A stretch of DNA of 64,000 bases from Salegentibacter salarius (GTDB lineage: Bacteria; Bacteroidota; Bacteroidia; Flavobacteriales; Flavobacteriaceae): contig NZ_FVZF01000015.1 in assembly GCF_900168265.1 (NCBI RefSeq), positions 1 through 64,000 on the forward strand, written 5' to 3'. The notes beneath the pieces are model-generated. The model had not been told where the DNA came from, did no database searches, and saw nothing but the letters and a program-made list of their open reading frames with translations. The translations under genes were made by a program, and so were the position numbers. Of the stretch, positions 7,998 to 16,894 are shown in pieces; positions within the stretch are counted from its first letter, which is position 1; every line of letters starts with the position of its first letter.

Positions 7998-8014
7998 CAA
8001 ATAAAATATTGGTC

Positions 8015-8872
8015 TTATTTAGATATCCATAATGGAATTTCCGGTTTTTCACCAAATAATTCTTCGGTTACGCTTCCCACCAGGAGGTTCGATATATTGT
8101 TAGCTCCTTTATCGGCAACAATCAAAATGTCTACCTTATTTTTCTTGGCATGCTCCAATAAATTACTGGCTACACTAGAATCTCTTCCCGGAATAATTAG
8201 CGGTGTTACTTCCCCGTCATAATCAAGTTTACTTAAAAACTTTTCACTTTTTTGCTTCGCATGTTTCTCGATCTTAGGTGCCATGGCTTCTTTAGATACA
8301 TAAGGTGAAAATTGAACAGGAACAGAGTATACATAGGCTGCAGTAACCGGCGCCGAAGTTGCTTTTTGCAACATTTGGGCAACATTAAAGATTTTTCGTG
8401 ATTCCCTGGAAAAATCAGTTCCAGCCCAGATATTTTTAATTTGCGGTGTGAAATCTCTTGGAACAGAGAGGATATCGCATTTTAATAACCTGAGCAATTT
8501 TGTGCTTACTACACCGGTTCCCTTATGTCTTTTCTTATTACCCATAACTACCAGGTCTATATAGTATTTATTAGTAATATAATTAATAAGAGATTCCGTA
8601 TAAGGGTCTTCTGAAATAAGGACTTCCCACTCTGCTTTCCCCTTAAACCGGCTTTCTACTTTTTCGTTTAATTCATCGCCTATAACTTCATCTAAATTTA
8701 TGTCTTTCATTTGCTCATCGAAAAGCGATGAAATTTCATATGTTTTGATGTTATGGACAAAGTAAACCTTTTCTAAATTTAAAGTATCAGCCAAAAAGGA
8801 GGCGTAATCTATAAGGGTATTGTCTATGTCTGAAAGGTCTAAGGCAACCAGAATATTATTGAATTTCTCCAT
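8015..8872 (-). CDS. Universal stress protein, tandem Usp domains
   Basis: This 285-residue protein consists of two Usp domains, about 1-145 and 150-285. The first begins FNNILVALDLSDIDNTLIDYASFLADTL, the second IKNIWAGTDFSRESRKIFNVA. Glycine-rich segments VVMGNKKRHKGTG and GANNISNLLVGSV resemble the nucleotide-binding loop, so ATP binding is possible in at least one half. It starts 12 bases after the BCCT transporter stop and is the last gene of a porin-transporter-Usp operon. That suggests a regulatory or energy-sensing role for the transporter, as seen where Usp genes neighbour carriers. Confidence 0.88.
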   Translation of the reverse strand: MEKFNNILVALDLSDIDNTLIDYASFLADTLNLEKVYFVHNIKTYEISSLFDEQMKDINLDEVIGDELNEKVESRFKGKAEWEVLISEDPYTESLINYITNKYYIDLVVMGNKKRHKGTGVVSTKLLRLLKCDILSVPRDFTPQIKNIWAGTDFSRESRKIFNVAQMLQKATSAPVTAAYVYSVPVQFSPYVSKEAMAPKIEKHAKQKSEKFLSKLDYDGEVTPLIIPGRDSSVASNLLEHAKKNKVDILIVADKGANNISNLLVGSVTEELFGEKPEIPLWISK

Positions 8873-8884
8873 GATCCCTATTTT

Positions 8885-10510
8885 TTATTGTTGTTCTTTA
8901 TTTTTTGAGATATTTCTTTTCTTAACGATGTCGTTTACGATCTCCTCGTAGTTTTCCATCTCTTTTTGCTCTTTCTTATCCTGAAGTTCTAAATGATCTT
9001 CTTTTAAGCCTTTATAGAGAGAATAACACATAATGAGGAGTATGACCGCAAATGGGAGACCGGTGACAATTGTAGCTGTTTGTAGTGCCTGTAGACCGCC
9101 ACCAATAAGTAATACTGCGGCTACGGTTCCTTCGGTTACAGCCCAAAAAATACGCTGCCCTTTAGGAGCATCAATCTTTCCTCCTGAAGTTAAACTATCA
9201 ATTACCAGTGAACCGGAATCGGAAGAGGTAATGAAGAAACCTGCGATAAGAATTACGGCTACCACGTTTATTACCATAGATAGCGGATAATCTTCAAAAA
9301 AGACAAAAAGCGCAGTGGCGATATCATCGTTTACCGCATCTACAATACTCATGTCACCACCCATGGCATCCTGGATAGCCACACTACCAAAGGCAGACAT
9401 CCAGAAGAAAGTTACCAGAGATGGAACAAGTAATACGCCCAGTATAAACTCTCTGATAGTTCTACCTTTAGAAATACGGGCAATGAACATTCCTACGAAT
9501 GGAGACCAGCCAATCCACCAGCCCCAATAAAACACGGTCCAGTCGTTTTGCCAGGAGCCACCTGTAAAGGTTTCACTCCAGGTAGAGATTTCAATGAAAT
9601 TAAATAAATAACTTCCAGTATTTTCTACAAAAGATCTAAAAATAAAGATGGTAGGTCCTAAAATAAGCGCCAGACCAAGTAATACTAAAGCTACACGCAT
9701 ATTCCACTCACTAAGGAATTTAACTCCCTTATCTACCCCTAATACTACCGAAATGGTAGCTACCAGGGTAATTCCGGCAATTAACATTACCTGAGTGGTT
9801 ATACCGCTAGGGATATCAAAAACGTGATCAAGACCTGAAGCAATTTGTTGAACTCCAAAGCCTAGTGATGTTGCCAACCCAAATAAGGTGGCCAAAACTG
9901 CAAAAATATCTATCGCATCTCCAATTTTTCCGTAGATTTTATCACCCAGGAAAGGATAGAAAATAGAACGAATGGTTAGCGGTAATCCACGGGTATAGGT
10001 GAAATAGGATAGTGCCAGCCCTACTAGTGCATAAACTCCCCAGGCGTGAAAACCCCAGTGTAAAAAGGTGAAATTCATAGCCTCTTTTGCTGCAGCTGCA
10101 GTTCCGGCTTCAGCGGTTGGAGGTGTATTAAAGTGCATTATGGGTTCTCCCACACTAAAGAACAATAGCCCAATTCCCATACCTGCACTAAATAACATCG
10201 CGAACCAGGAGAGTGTTTTAAACTCCGGTTTGGCTTTTAGGCCACCTATCCGCATTTTGCCAAAAGGGCCCAAAGCAAGATAGATAAGAAAGACCAGGAA
10301 TATATTTACACACATTACAAAAAACCAGTCGGCGTTGTTGGCCACTGCGTTTTGAATATCTGAAAATACTGATTCTGCCTGTTTTTTAAATATTAGGGTT
10401 AAGACGATACTTACAATGATGATAAAAGAGGAAATGAAGAAAACGGGGCCGTTTACTTCCAATCCAAAGATTGACTTTTTCTCATCGCTTCTGGTAACTT
10501 TTTTTGCCAT
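8885..10510 (-). CDS. BCCT-family betaine/choline/carnitine transporter
   Basis: This 541-residue inner-membrane protein is a betaine-carnitine-choline transporter, a sodium- or proton-coupled carrier of quaternary ammonium osmolytes. About twelve hydrophobic helices are evident. The signature FYWGWWIGWSPFVGMFIARI followed by SKGRTIREF is intact, as is GMGIGLLFFSVGEP in the first part. A charged C-terminal tail (about 500-541, ELQDKKEQKEMENYEEI) could act as an osmosensor, as in BetP. It lies between an outer-membrane porin and a universal stress protein gene. Import of compatible solutes across both membranes is the likely operon function. The exact substrate is unknown. Confidence 0.95.
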   Translation of the reverse strand: MAKKVTRSDEKKSIFGLEVNGPVFFISSFIIIVSIVLTLIFKKQAESVFSDIQNAVANNADWFFVMCVNIFLVFLIYLALGPFGKMRIGGLKAKPEFKTLSWFAMLFSAGMGIGLLFFSVGEPIMHFNTPPTAEAGTAAAAKEAMNFTFLHWGFHAWGVYALVGLALSYFTYTRGLPLTIRSIFYPFLGDKIYGKIGDAIDIFAVLATLFGLATSLGFGVQQIASGLDHVFDIPSGITTQVMLIAGITLVATISVVLGVDKGVKFLSEWNMRVALVLLGLALILGPTIFIFRSFVENTGSYLFNFIEISTWSETFTGGSWQNDWTVFYWGWWIGWSPFVGMFIARISKGRTIREFILGVLLVPSLVTFFWMSAFGSVAIQDAMGGDMSIVDAVNDDIATALFVFFEDYPLSMVINVVAVILIAGFFITSSDSGSLVIDSLTSGGKIDAPKGQRIFWAVTEGTVAAVLLIGGGLQALQTATIVTGLPFAVILLIMCYSLYKGLKEDHLELQDKKEQKEMENYEEIVNDIVKKRNISKNKEQQ

Positions 10511-10533
10511 ATAATTGGTTTTCAGAAATTAAA

Positions 10534-11688
10534 TTAAAAATAGTATCCTATGTTGATATTGAATCTTGCTTCCCATTTTGCATCAGGAATACCTTCTGCG
10601 AAATCATCTACAAAATCGCCTCCCAACCAGGAGTGGTTATAACCGGCAGCATAATCTATATAGGTATAAACCTGCCCGGCGGTAACCAAAACTCCCGTCA
10701 CGTTCATATAAGAATCGGTGAAATTATTATTATGCTTTTGCATATAACCAAAATCATTGTAGAATTCCAAATTTGAAACAGGTCCCAGGTTAACAGGGAC
10801 GTTTCTTGAAATTGCCAGGGAGTATAAATTAAAATCGGCAGCAACCTCATAAGGAAAACCGTATGCTCCAAAAGTTAAGGATTCTCTGGTTTCACCTTCA
10901 GCATTAATAGGGTTGTGCGCAGCTGTTAAAACTTGTGCTTTTAAATTCCACCGGTTTTGAGTGATCTCGTAATGTGCAGCGAGTCCGTAATGGTCTCCTG
11001 TTTCTTTGGTATCTAAATTGTAAAGACCACCGTATTGCGCAGAAACTCCTAGACGATTTGCTGCTTTCTCGCCAAACTTATAAACGAATTTTCCGTTGAA
11101 TTGATTGATTTCCTTATTTCTTCCAATTACATCATAAGAATAACGGCTCGCCGAGGATTCGGTATTACTTCCAAAAGCTAATTCTTCGGCGCCTTTAAAG
11201 AAAGCCAGGTGATATTCATATTTTTCACCGGCATGAATATATTTTACTCCCATATCGTGATCATCTTCGAGCCCTACATAATAAGTAAGGTTAAAAAACC
11301 AGTTGTGAGAATTATATTGCTGAATGCCAAAGGGAACCTGGGTTAGCCCAATTTGTATTTCGTCTAAATCGTTAAATTTGTAACCCATCCATCCTTGCTT
11401 CATCACACCACCACCAAAGGCATCAGAGTATAAACGATATTCGGCATTTAGATAAACTCCTTTATATTTTGCATCGAAATTTATTCTGAAAATATCATAA
11501 CCAAAATCGCCACCACGGTTTTTTTGGCCATCCTTCCAGGAAGATAGATTATAATTGTACCTAAGAGCACCACCCACAGAAACTTCGGGTTCATTTTGCG
11601 CAGTTAGAGGAGCTACTATAAAAAAACTGATAATAGCTAAAAACGAATTAAAAGAGAAGTGATTCCCTGAAATCCTTTGGTTTCTCAT
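10534..11688 (-). CDS. Outer-membrane porin, beta-barrel
   Basis: This 384-residue protein has a signal peptide (ending near VAPLTAQ) and a repeated pattern of amphipathic strands rich in Tyr, Asn and Gly. It ends with the aromatic terminus NINIGYYF typical of outer-membrane barrels. Early strands (VSVGGALRYNYNL, FGYDIFRINFDAKYKGVYLNAEYRLY) resemble porins related to the phosphate-selective O/P group. It is the first gene of an operon with a BCCT carrier (23-base gap) and a universal stress protein, so it probably lets the osmolyte reach the carrier. The specificity assignment is inference. Confidence 0.8.
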   Translation of the reverse strand: MRNQRISGNHFSFNSFLAIISFFIVAPLTAQNEPEVSVGGALRYNYNLSSWKDGQKNRGGDFGYDIFRINFDAKYKGVYLNAEYRLYSDAFGGGVMKQGWMGYKFNDLDEIQIGLTQVPFGIQQYNSHNWFFNLTYYVGLEDDHDMGVKYIHAGEKYEYHLAFFKGAEELAFGSNTESSASRYSYDVIGRNKEINQFNGKFVYKFGEKAANRLGVSAQYGGLYNLDTKETGDHYGLAAHYEITQNRWNLKAQVLTAAHNPINAEGETRESLTFGAYGFPYEVAADFNLYSLAISRNVPVNLGPVSNLEFYNDFGYMQKHNNNFTDSYMNVTGVLVTAGQVYTYIDYAAGYNHSWLGGDFVDDFAEGIPDAKWEARFNINIGYYF

Positions 11689-12023
11689 TAAGATAATATT
11701 GCTTGGTTAATTGCCAAATTAACTTAATTTAAATCGAAAAATTTTAAACTGAGCTTGTATTAACATTTATTTAATTAAATAAAAGAGCCGTTAAGAGAGC
11801 TATAGGTTTTGTTTACTACTACGGTAAAATCAAAAATGAAGGGGAATAAAAAACCTTCCAAAGTTTTGGATTATAAGAGATTCAATTGGAGAAAAACAGT
11901 CTTAGATTTTGATGAATATTAATAACAACTCCGTGTAATAAAAATCAAACCAGGAGCTTATGCAACGGTTTTTTAATAAAGTAAGTGGTAGTTAAAAGAA
12001 AGTCTGCTTTAGGCCTTAGAAAA
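11689..12023. other. 335-bp intergenic region
   Basis: The region lies between the start of the porin gene and the end of kdsA and presumably carries the porin operon promoter. It is AT-rich. A 28-codon frame at 11836-11922 (MKGNKKPSKVLDYKRFNW...) is the only reading frame with protein-like composition, and it has no ribosome binding site. No RNA family is recognised. Confidence 0.4.
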
Positions 12024-12842
12024 TTATAATTTATTTACAGTTTTTCTTATTGTAACTAAATTACTTAATAATATTTCCAGGTAATTAAGGTCTAACATAT
12101 TAGCACCATCACTTTTGGCGTTGGCCGGGTCAAAATGAGTTTCTATAAATAGGCCGTCAACTTTATTTACCACGCCTGCACGGGCAATGGTTTCAATCAT
12201 ATCTGGTCTTCCGCCGGTCACACCGCTGCTTTGGTTTGGTTGCTGGAGGGAATGGGTGACATCTAAAACCGTAGGAGCAAATTCGCGCATTGTAGGAATT
12301 CCTCTAAAATCTACAATCATATCCTGGTAGCCAAACATGGTGCCGCGATCGGTAACCATTACCTGCTCATTATTACAATCGGTCACTTTCGTTACCGCGT
12401 GTTTCATACTTTCAGGACTCATAAATTGTCCTTTTTTAAGGTTGACTACTTTTCCGGTTTCTGCCGCGGCAACTACCAGATCTGTTTGCCGAACTAAAAA
12501 AGCGGGGATTTGAAGAATATCTACATACTTAGCAGCTAATTTCGCATCGCTTACTTCGTGAATATCGGTAATGGTAGGAATTTCGAAAGTTTCAGAAACT
12601 TTTCGAAGAATTTTCAAAGCTTTTTCGTCTCCAATTCCGGTAAAACTATCAATTCGGCTGCGGTTTGCCTTTTTAAAAGATCCCTTGAAAACGTAGGGAA
12701 TTTCCAGTTTGTTAGTGATTTCTACAACTTTCTCGGCAATTCTTAGTGCCATTTCTTCGCCTTCTATAGCGCAAGGCCCGGCAAGTAAAAAGAAGTTGTT
12801 GGAAGCTGTATGTTTTAACTGCGGAATTCTGTCAAGTTTCAT
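12024..12842 (-). CDS. kdsA: 3-deoxy-8-phosphooctulonate synthase
   Basis: KdsA condenses phosphoenolpyruvate with arabinose 5-phosphate to give KDO-8-phosphate, a precursor of lipopolysaccharide, in the cytoplasm. The 272-residue length and motifs fit: LLAGPCAIEG near the N-terminus, FKGSFKKANRSR, DIHEV, LQIPAFL.RQTDL, TDRGTMFGYQ and VTHSLQQP.. then GGRP. The cysteine in AGPCAIE is the residue used as a metal ligand in the metal-dependent class of these synthases, in contrast to the asparagine of the E. coli enzyme. No other KDO gene is adjacent. Confidence 0.95.
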   Translation of the reverse strand: MKLDRIPQLKHTASNNFFLLAGPCAIEGEEMALRIAEKVVEITNKLEIPYVFKGSFKKANRSRIDSFTGIGDEKALKILRKVSETFEIPTITDIHEVSDAKLAAKYVDILQIPAFLVRQTDLVVAAAETGKVVNLKKGQFMSPESMKHAVTKVTDCNNEQVMVTDRGTMFGYQDMIVDFRGIPTMREFAPTVLDVTHSLQQPNQSSGVTGGRPDMIETIARAGVVNKVDGLFIETHFDPANAKSDGANMLDLNYLEILLSNLVTIRKTVNKL

Positions 12843-12986
12843 AAAAAAGGAATTGGTTGCGCAAATATAATAGAATTAAGCGGTAGGAACAATTCCAAAA
12901 ATACGTGTTTTCCCGAGGGCTTTTTGCTTTTAAATCCTAAGGAGTGATAAGTTTTTATTGTAATTTACCCTGTTAATTTTAAAATT

Positions 12987-13472
12987 ATGGAACTTCAAAA
13001 CATACTAATATCTGAGCTTCAACACGAAGTAGTGATTACTGAAAAATTCCTGAAACGAATTCCTGCTGATAAAATGAATTGGCGCCCGCATAAAAAATCT
13101 ATGAGTATTAGGCAACTGGCTAATCACCTTGCTGAAATTCCCAGTTGGATCACCGGAACTATGGAAATGGATGATATGGATATGGCTGGTTATAAAGCTC
13201 CTGATTTTGCTAGTGTAGAAGAAATCCTTGAAGTTTTACGAAATAATACTGCTGAAGCTGAAGCTGCTCTACGAAAGCCAGATAAGGAATATGAAAAGAA
13301 CTGGAAAATGATCCAGGACGGGAAGGTTTTAATGGATATGCCAAAATATAGCGTTTTAAGAATGATGGTGTTTAACCAGTTACCGCATCACAGGGCGCAA
13401 TTGGGAGTTTATTTTCGGTTATTGGATATCCCGGTGCCGGCCACTTATGGTCCTTCGGCCGACGAAAGTTAA
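12987..13472 (+). CDS. DinB family protein
   Basis: This 161-residue protein has the four-helix DinB/YfiT fold. A conserved histidine lies in RQLANHLAEIP (about residue 47), and the closing pair is in FNQLPHHRAQLGVYFRLL (about 130-145). In this superfamily three histidines bind a divalent metal, and some members are thiol-dependent transferases. No specific substrate can be assigned. It is alone, with a small membrane protein gene 41 bases downstream. Confidence 0.85.
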   Translation: MELQNILISELQHEVVITEKFLKRIPADKMNWRPHKKSMSIRQLANHLAEIPSWITGTMEMDDMDMAGYKAPDFASVEEILEVLRNNTAEAEAALRKPDKEYEKNWKMIQDGKVLMDMPKYSVLRMMVFNQLPHHRAQLGVYFRLLDIPVPATYGPSADES

Positions 13473-13513
13473 AGATTGCTTTTAAATTCATAGCTTTGAA
13501 AAAAATTAAAGCT

Positions 13514-13711
13514 ATGGGAAGTATTACAGAACAGTTTAAAAATTATTACACCGCTAAGCGTTTGCTGGTGAATGCGCTAATAATGACCGCAGCTACCATT
13601 TTCTTCATTTACCAAAGACCTGAAGAACCTTTACTGGGAATAGGTTTTGGAACTATTGCTCTAATTTATTTCGGTTTTTTCGTTTACAAAAAGCTAAAAG
13701 TAAACTCCTGA
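13514..13711 (+). CDS. Small membrane protein of unknown function
   Basis: This 65-residue protein begins MGSITEQFKNYYTAKRLLVNA and has two predicted membrane helices, about 17-36 and 42-58, then a basic tail (YKKLKVNS). I choose the ATG at 13514. A longer frame would start at a TTG (13496) that belongs to the -7 promoter element TAGCTTTG at 13491-13498. No function is known. Confidence 0.6.
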   Translation: MGSITEQFKNYYTAKRLLVNALIMTAATIFFIYQRPEEPLLGIGFGTIALIYFGFFVYKKLKVNS

Positions 13712-13822
13712 TTTTATAAAATATCTTCACGGAAATTAAACTTTTGATTTACAGATAGTTTGGGTTAAAATATTTTATTTTGAATAAGTAGCAATAGATA
13801 CTTGTTTCTTTAAAAATAGCCG

Positions 13823-13830
13823 TACATTTG
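13823..13830 (+). promoter_or_regulatory. typA promoter, -7 element TACATTTG
   Basis: TACATTTG matches TAnnTTTG, with a TTG (13802-13804) 18 bases upstream as a possible -33 element. It lies 24 bases before the typA start codon. Confidence 0.55.
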
Positions 13831-13854
13831 CAGCCTTAAAAATGAGGCGCTTAT

Positions 13855-15654
13855 ATGACAGCTATTAAAAACATCGCGATTATCGCGCACGTAGACCACG
13901 GTAAAACTACCCTGGTAGACAAAATTATGTATCACTGCCGTTTGTTCAGGGACAACCAGAACACCGGAGATCTTATCCTGGATAACAACGATCAGGAGCG
14001 GGAGCGTGGTATTACTATTACTTCTAAAAACGTATCGGTAGTCTATAAAGACACCAAAATCAATATTATTGATACTCCTGGTCACGCCGACTTTGGTGGT
14101 GAAGTAGAACGAGTATTGAATATGGCCGATGGGGTTTTACTTTTAGTAGATGCCTTTGAAGGTCCAATGCCGCAAACACGTTTTGTGTTACAAAAAGCTA
14201 TAGATCTTGGGTTAAAACCATGTGTTGTAGTAAATAAGGTAGACAAGCCTAACTGTACTCCAGATGAAGTACATGAGAAGGTTTTTGACCTTATGTTTGA
14301 GTTGGGTGCTGAAGAATGGCAGCTTGATTTTCCAACGGTTTATGGTTCCGCCCTAAACAATTGGATGAGCGACGATCCTAATGAAAAAACAGATAATATA
14401 GAGCCACTTCTTGATATGGTATTGGAACATATTCCTTCGCCTAGAGTTCAGGAAGGTTCTCCACAAATGCTTATTACTTCTTTAGACTTCTCTTCTTTTA
14501 CAGGAAGAATTGCAATTGGAAGAGTGCAAAGAGGGCATTTAAAAGAAGGAATGCAGGTTTCACTTGTTAAGAGAGACGGTAGCATTAAAAAAACAAAAAT
14601 TAAAGAACTTTTTACGTTTGAAGGTCTTGGGCGTAAAAAAGTAGAAGAAGTTCAGCCAGGTGATATTTGTGCTATTGTTGGTCTTGAAGGTTTTGAGATT
14701 GGTGATACTGTTGCCGATATTGAAAATCCTGAAGGTCTAAAAACCATCGCAATTGATGAGCCTACAATGAGTATGCTTTTCACAATTAACGATTCTCCTT
14801 TCTTCGGGAAAGACGGAAAGTTTGTGACTTCAAGGCATATTAAAGAGAGGCTTACCAAGGAATTAGAGAAAAACCTTGCCCTTAGGGTAATGGAAACTGA
14901 TAGTGCCGATAAATTTTTGGTTTATGGTCGTGGAGTAATGCACCTTTCTGTTCTTATCGAAACGATGAGAAGAGAAGGTTACGAACTTCAAATCGGTCAG
15001 CCACAGGTTATTATTAAGGAGATTGATGGTGAGAAAAGTGAGCCGGTAGAGGAACTAACTATAGATTTACCTGAAGAAGTTTCAGGAAAAGCTGTAGAAA
15101 TGGTGACAATGAGAAAAGGAGAAATGCTAAGCATGGAAACCCGTGGCGAGCGAATGATTATTCAGTTTATGATTCCTTCAAGGGGAATTATAGGTTTGCG
15201 TAACCAGTTGCTTACCGCTACTGCAGGTGAGGCTATTATGGCACACCGTTTTAAAGAGTATCAGCCGTTAAAAGGTGGAATTCCACAAAGACAGAACGGT
15301 TCTTTGATTTCTATGGAACGCGGAAAAGCAATTCCTTATTCTATAGATAAACTTCAGGATAGAGGGAAATTTTTCGTAGATCCGGGAGAAGAAATTTATG
15401 AAGGCCAGGTAATTGGTGAAAATTCACGTCAGGATGATATGGCGGTAAATATTACCAAAACTAAAAAGCTTTCTAACGTACGTTCTTCTGGTGCAGATGA
15501 TAAAGCGAAGATTGTTCCAGCACTTAAGTTCTCTTTGGAAGAAGCTTTAGAATATATTCAGAAAGATGAGTATGTTGAGGTTACTCCAAGTCACTTAAGA
15601 TTGCGTAAAATCTATCTTACAGAAAACGAGCGAAAAAGAAATAAAATAGTTTAA
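13855..15654 (+). CDS. typA: Translational GTPase TypA/BipA
   Basis: TypA is an EF-G-like ribosome-associated GTPase that helps 50S assembly and growth under stress or cold. The 599-residue length is standard. G motifs are intact: AHVDHGKTTLVD (G1), RGITITS (G2 region), DTPGHADF (G3) and NKVDKP (G4). The EF-Tu-like barrel follows, then EF-G domains III and V and the TypA-specific C-terminal domain (QDRGKFFVDPGEEIYEGQVIGE; LRKIYLTENERKR). It is monocistronic and is followed by a long hairpin terminator that holds a REP-like element in its loop. Confidence 0.97.
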   Translation: MTAIKNIAIIAHVDHGKTTLVDKIMYHCRLFRDNQNTGDLILDNNDQERERGITITSKNVSVVYKDTKINIIDTPGHADFGGEVERVLNMADGVLLLVDAFEGPMPQTRFVLQKAIDLGLKPCVVVNKVDKPNCTPDEVHEKVFDLMFELGAEEWQLDFPTVYGSALNNWMSDDPNEKTDNIEPLLDMVLEHIPSPRVQEGSPQMLITSLDFSSFTGRIAIGRVQRGHLKEGMQVSLVKRDGSIKKTKIKELFTFEGLGRKKVEEVQPGDICAIVGLEGFEIGDTVADIENPEGLKTIAIDEPTMSMLFTINDSPFFGKDGKFVTSRHIKERLTKELEKNLALRVMETDSADKFLVYGRGVMHLSVLIETMRREGYELQIGQPQVIIKEIDGEKSEPVEELTIDLPEEVSGKAVEMVTMRKGEMLSMETRGERMIIQFMIPSRGIIGLRNQLLTATAGEAIMAHRFKEYQPLKGGIPQRQNGSLISMERGKAIPYSIDKLQDRGKFFVDPGEEIYEGQVIGENSRQDDMAVNITKTKKLSNVRSSGADDKAKIVPALKFSLEEALEYIQKDEYVEVTPSHLRLRKIYLTENERKRNKIV

Positions 15655-15667
15655 TCACTCAACTTTA

Positions 15668-15789
15668 AAGAGTTTGTTTGGAGGTTGTTTTCTCCGTCAC
15701 CCTGAACTTGTTTCAGGGTCTAAAATGTTAGATTCTGAAACAAGTTCAGAATGACGAGTTCGATAACTTTTCAAACAAACTCTTCTTTT
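15668..15789 (+). terminator. Terminator hairpin with REP-like palindromic pair in its loop
   Basis: The 13-base arms AAGAGTTTGTTTG (15668-15680) and CAAACAAACTCTT (15772-15784) are perfectly complementary and are followed by a T-tract. The 91-base loop holds a REP-like pair (15695-15756): ACCCTGAACTTGTTTCAGGGT, and ATTCTGAA-ACAAG-TTCAGAAT, bounded by CGTCA and TGACG. Without the insert this would be an ordinary terminator for typA. Confidence 0.75.
15695..15756. repeat. Dispersed REP-like element, copy 1
   Basis: Two small palindromes whose halves are also complementary to each other, bounded by CGTCA and TGACG. Related copies are at 25843-25920, 36300-36361 and 56748-56817, with a half copy at 49321-49348. 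Confidence 0.8.
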
Positions 15790-15793
15790 TTAT

Positions 15794-16054
15794 ATGGAAT
15801 TTCTGGGAATTAGTCTTACAGAATGGATAGGTTACCTTTCCTCTTTTTTTGTAGCGATTTCATTCTTTATGAAGAATATCATAAAGCTTAGAGTCGTAAA
15901 CAGCCTGGGCTGTGTCTTCTTTATTGTCTACGGAGTTTTAATAGATTCCTGGCCGGTAATTATTACCAACGCAGTAATTGTATGCGTTAATTTCTACTAT
16001 CTCTTTATCAATAGAAAACCGCACAGGGTAAAAGCTGATGAAGTTCAGCCTTAA
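15794..16054 (+). CDS. YgjV-like small membrane protein
   Basis: This 86-residue protein has three hydrophobic helices. It begins MEFLGISLTEWIGYLSSFFVAISFFMKNIIKLRVVNSLGC and resembles half of the bacterial YgjV family, inner-membrane proteins of unknown function. The last residues ([10 protein letters not shown]) are polar. It ends overlapping, tail to tail, with the ftsE stop codon by four bases. Confidence 0.65.
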   Translation: MEFLGISLTEWIGYLSSFFVAISFFMKNIIKLRVVNSLGCVFFIVYGVLIDSWPVIITNAVIVCVNFYYLFINRKPHRVKADEVQP

Positions 16055-16734
16055 ACCGATTTTTGAACAACTTCAAAAACACGTTGCCCATCACACTTTA
16101 AAGTTTTTGAAGGATATTTTAGCAATAAAGCATAATCGTGTGTAGCCATTAAAATGGTTTTCCCGTTTTTGCTTATATCCTGAAGTACCTCCATAACTTC
16201 TACCGAAGTTTGTGGATCCAGGTTTCCGGTAGGTTCATCGGCAAGAATAAGCTCGGGATCATTTAAAAGTGCACGTGCAATTGCAACACGTTGCTGCTCC
16301 CCGCCAGAAAGTTGATAAGGATATTTAAAGCCTTTAGATTTCATCCCTACTTTATCTAAAACTTCATCTATTTTATGTTCCATTGCTTTTTGGTCTTTCC
16401 AGCCGGTAGCTTTTAAAACAAAAAGTAGGTTGTCTTTAATATTCCTGTCGGTTAAAAGCTTAAAATCCTGGAAAACCACGCCTAGTTTTCTTCTCAAGAA
16501 AGGAATGTCTTTTTCTTTAAGCGTTCGTAAATTATAATCTACAATTGTCCCTTCGCCTTCGGTAAGTGGTAAATCGCCATAAAGTGTTTTCATAAAACTA
16601 CTTTTTCCGGTACCGGTTTTACCAATAAGATATACAAAGTCACCTTTATTTACTTCTACATCAACTTCAGATAAAATAAGGCTTTCTCGCTGGTAAATAG
16701 CAGCATTCTTTAATTCCAGGACGGTATTGGACAT
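16051..16734 (-). CDS. ftsE: Cell division ATP-binding protein FtsE
   Basis: FtsE is the ATPase of the FtsEX complex, which couples septal peptidoglycan hydrolase activation to division. The 227-residue protein has Walker [10 protein letters not shown] (about residue 38), Q-loop VVFQDFKLL, signature LSGGEQQRV, Walker [13 protein letters not shown] and the H-loop ATHDY. Segments [13 protein letters not shown] and [17 protein letters not shown] are typical of FtsE rather than LolD. The partner gene ftsX is not adjacent, which is common in Bacteroidota. Confidence 0.9.
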   Translation of the reverse strand: MSNTVLELKNAAIYQRESLILSEVDVEVNKGDFVYLIGKTGTGKSSFMKTLYGDLPLTEGEGTIVDYNLRTLKEKDIPFLRRKLGVVFQDFKLLTDRNIKDNLLFVLKATGWKDQKAMEHKIDEVLDKVGMKSKGFKYPYQLSGGEQQRVAIARALLNDPELILADEPTGNLDPQTSVEVMEVLQDISKNGKTILMATHDYALLLKYPSKTLKCDGQRVFEVVQKSV

Positions 16735-16894
16735 AAATATTTAGGCTTAGTTTGGGATAAAATTATTGGTAAATATACATTTTTCAAAAGCTGCTGGTTT
16801 ACTTTTTTTTACATTAACATAATTATCACTTTATATGGGCGTTATTAAAGCAAGGTTTAAATTATCTTTGAATCATCAACTTAAAAATCTATAA

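Noticed and set aside
11836-11922. 28-codon frame MKGNKKPSKVLDYKRFNW... in the porin upstream region
   Set aside because: Too short to judge, no ribosome binding site, no recognisable family; listed only as part of the intergenic region.
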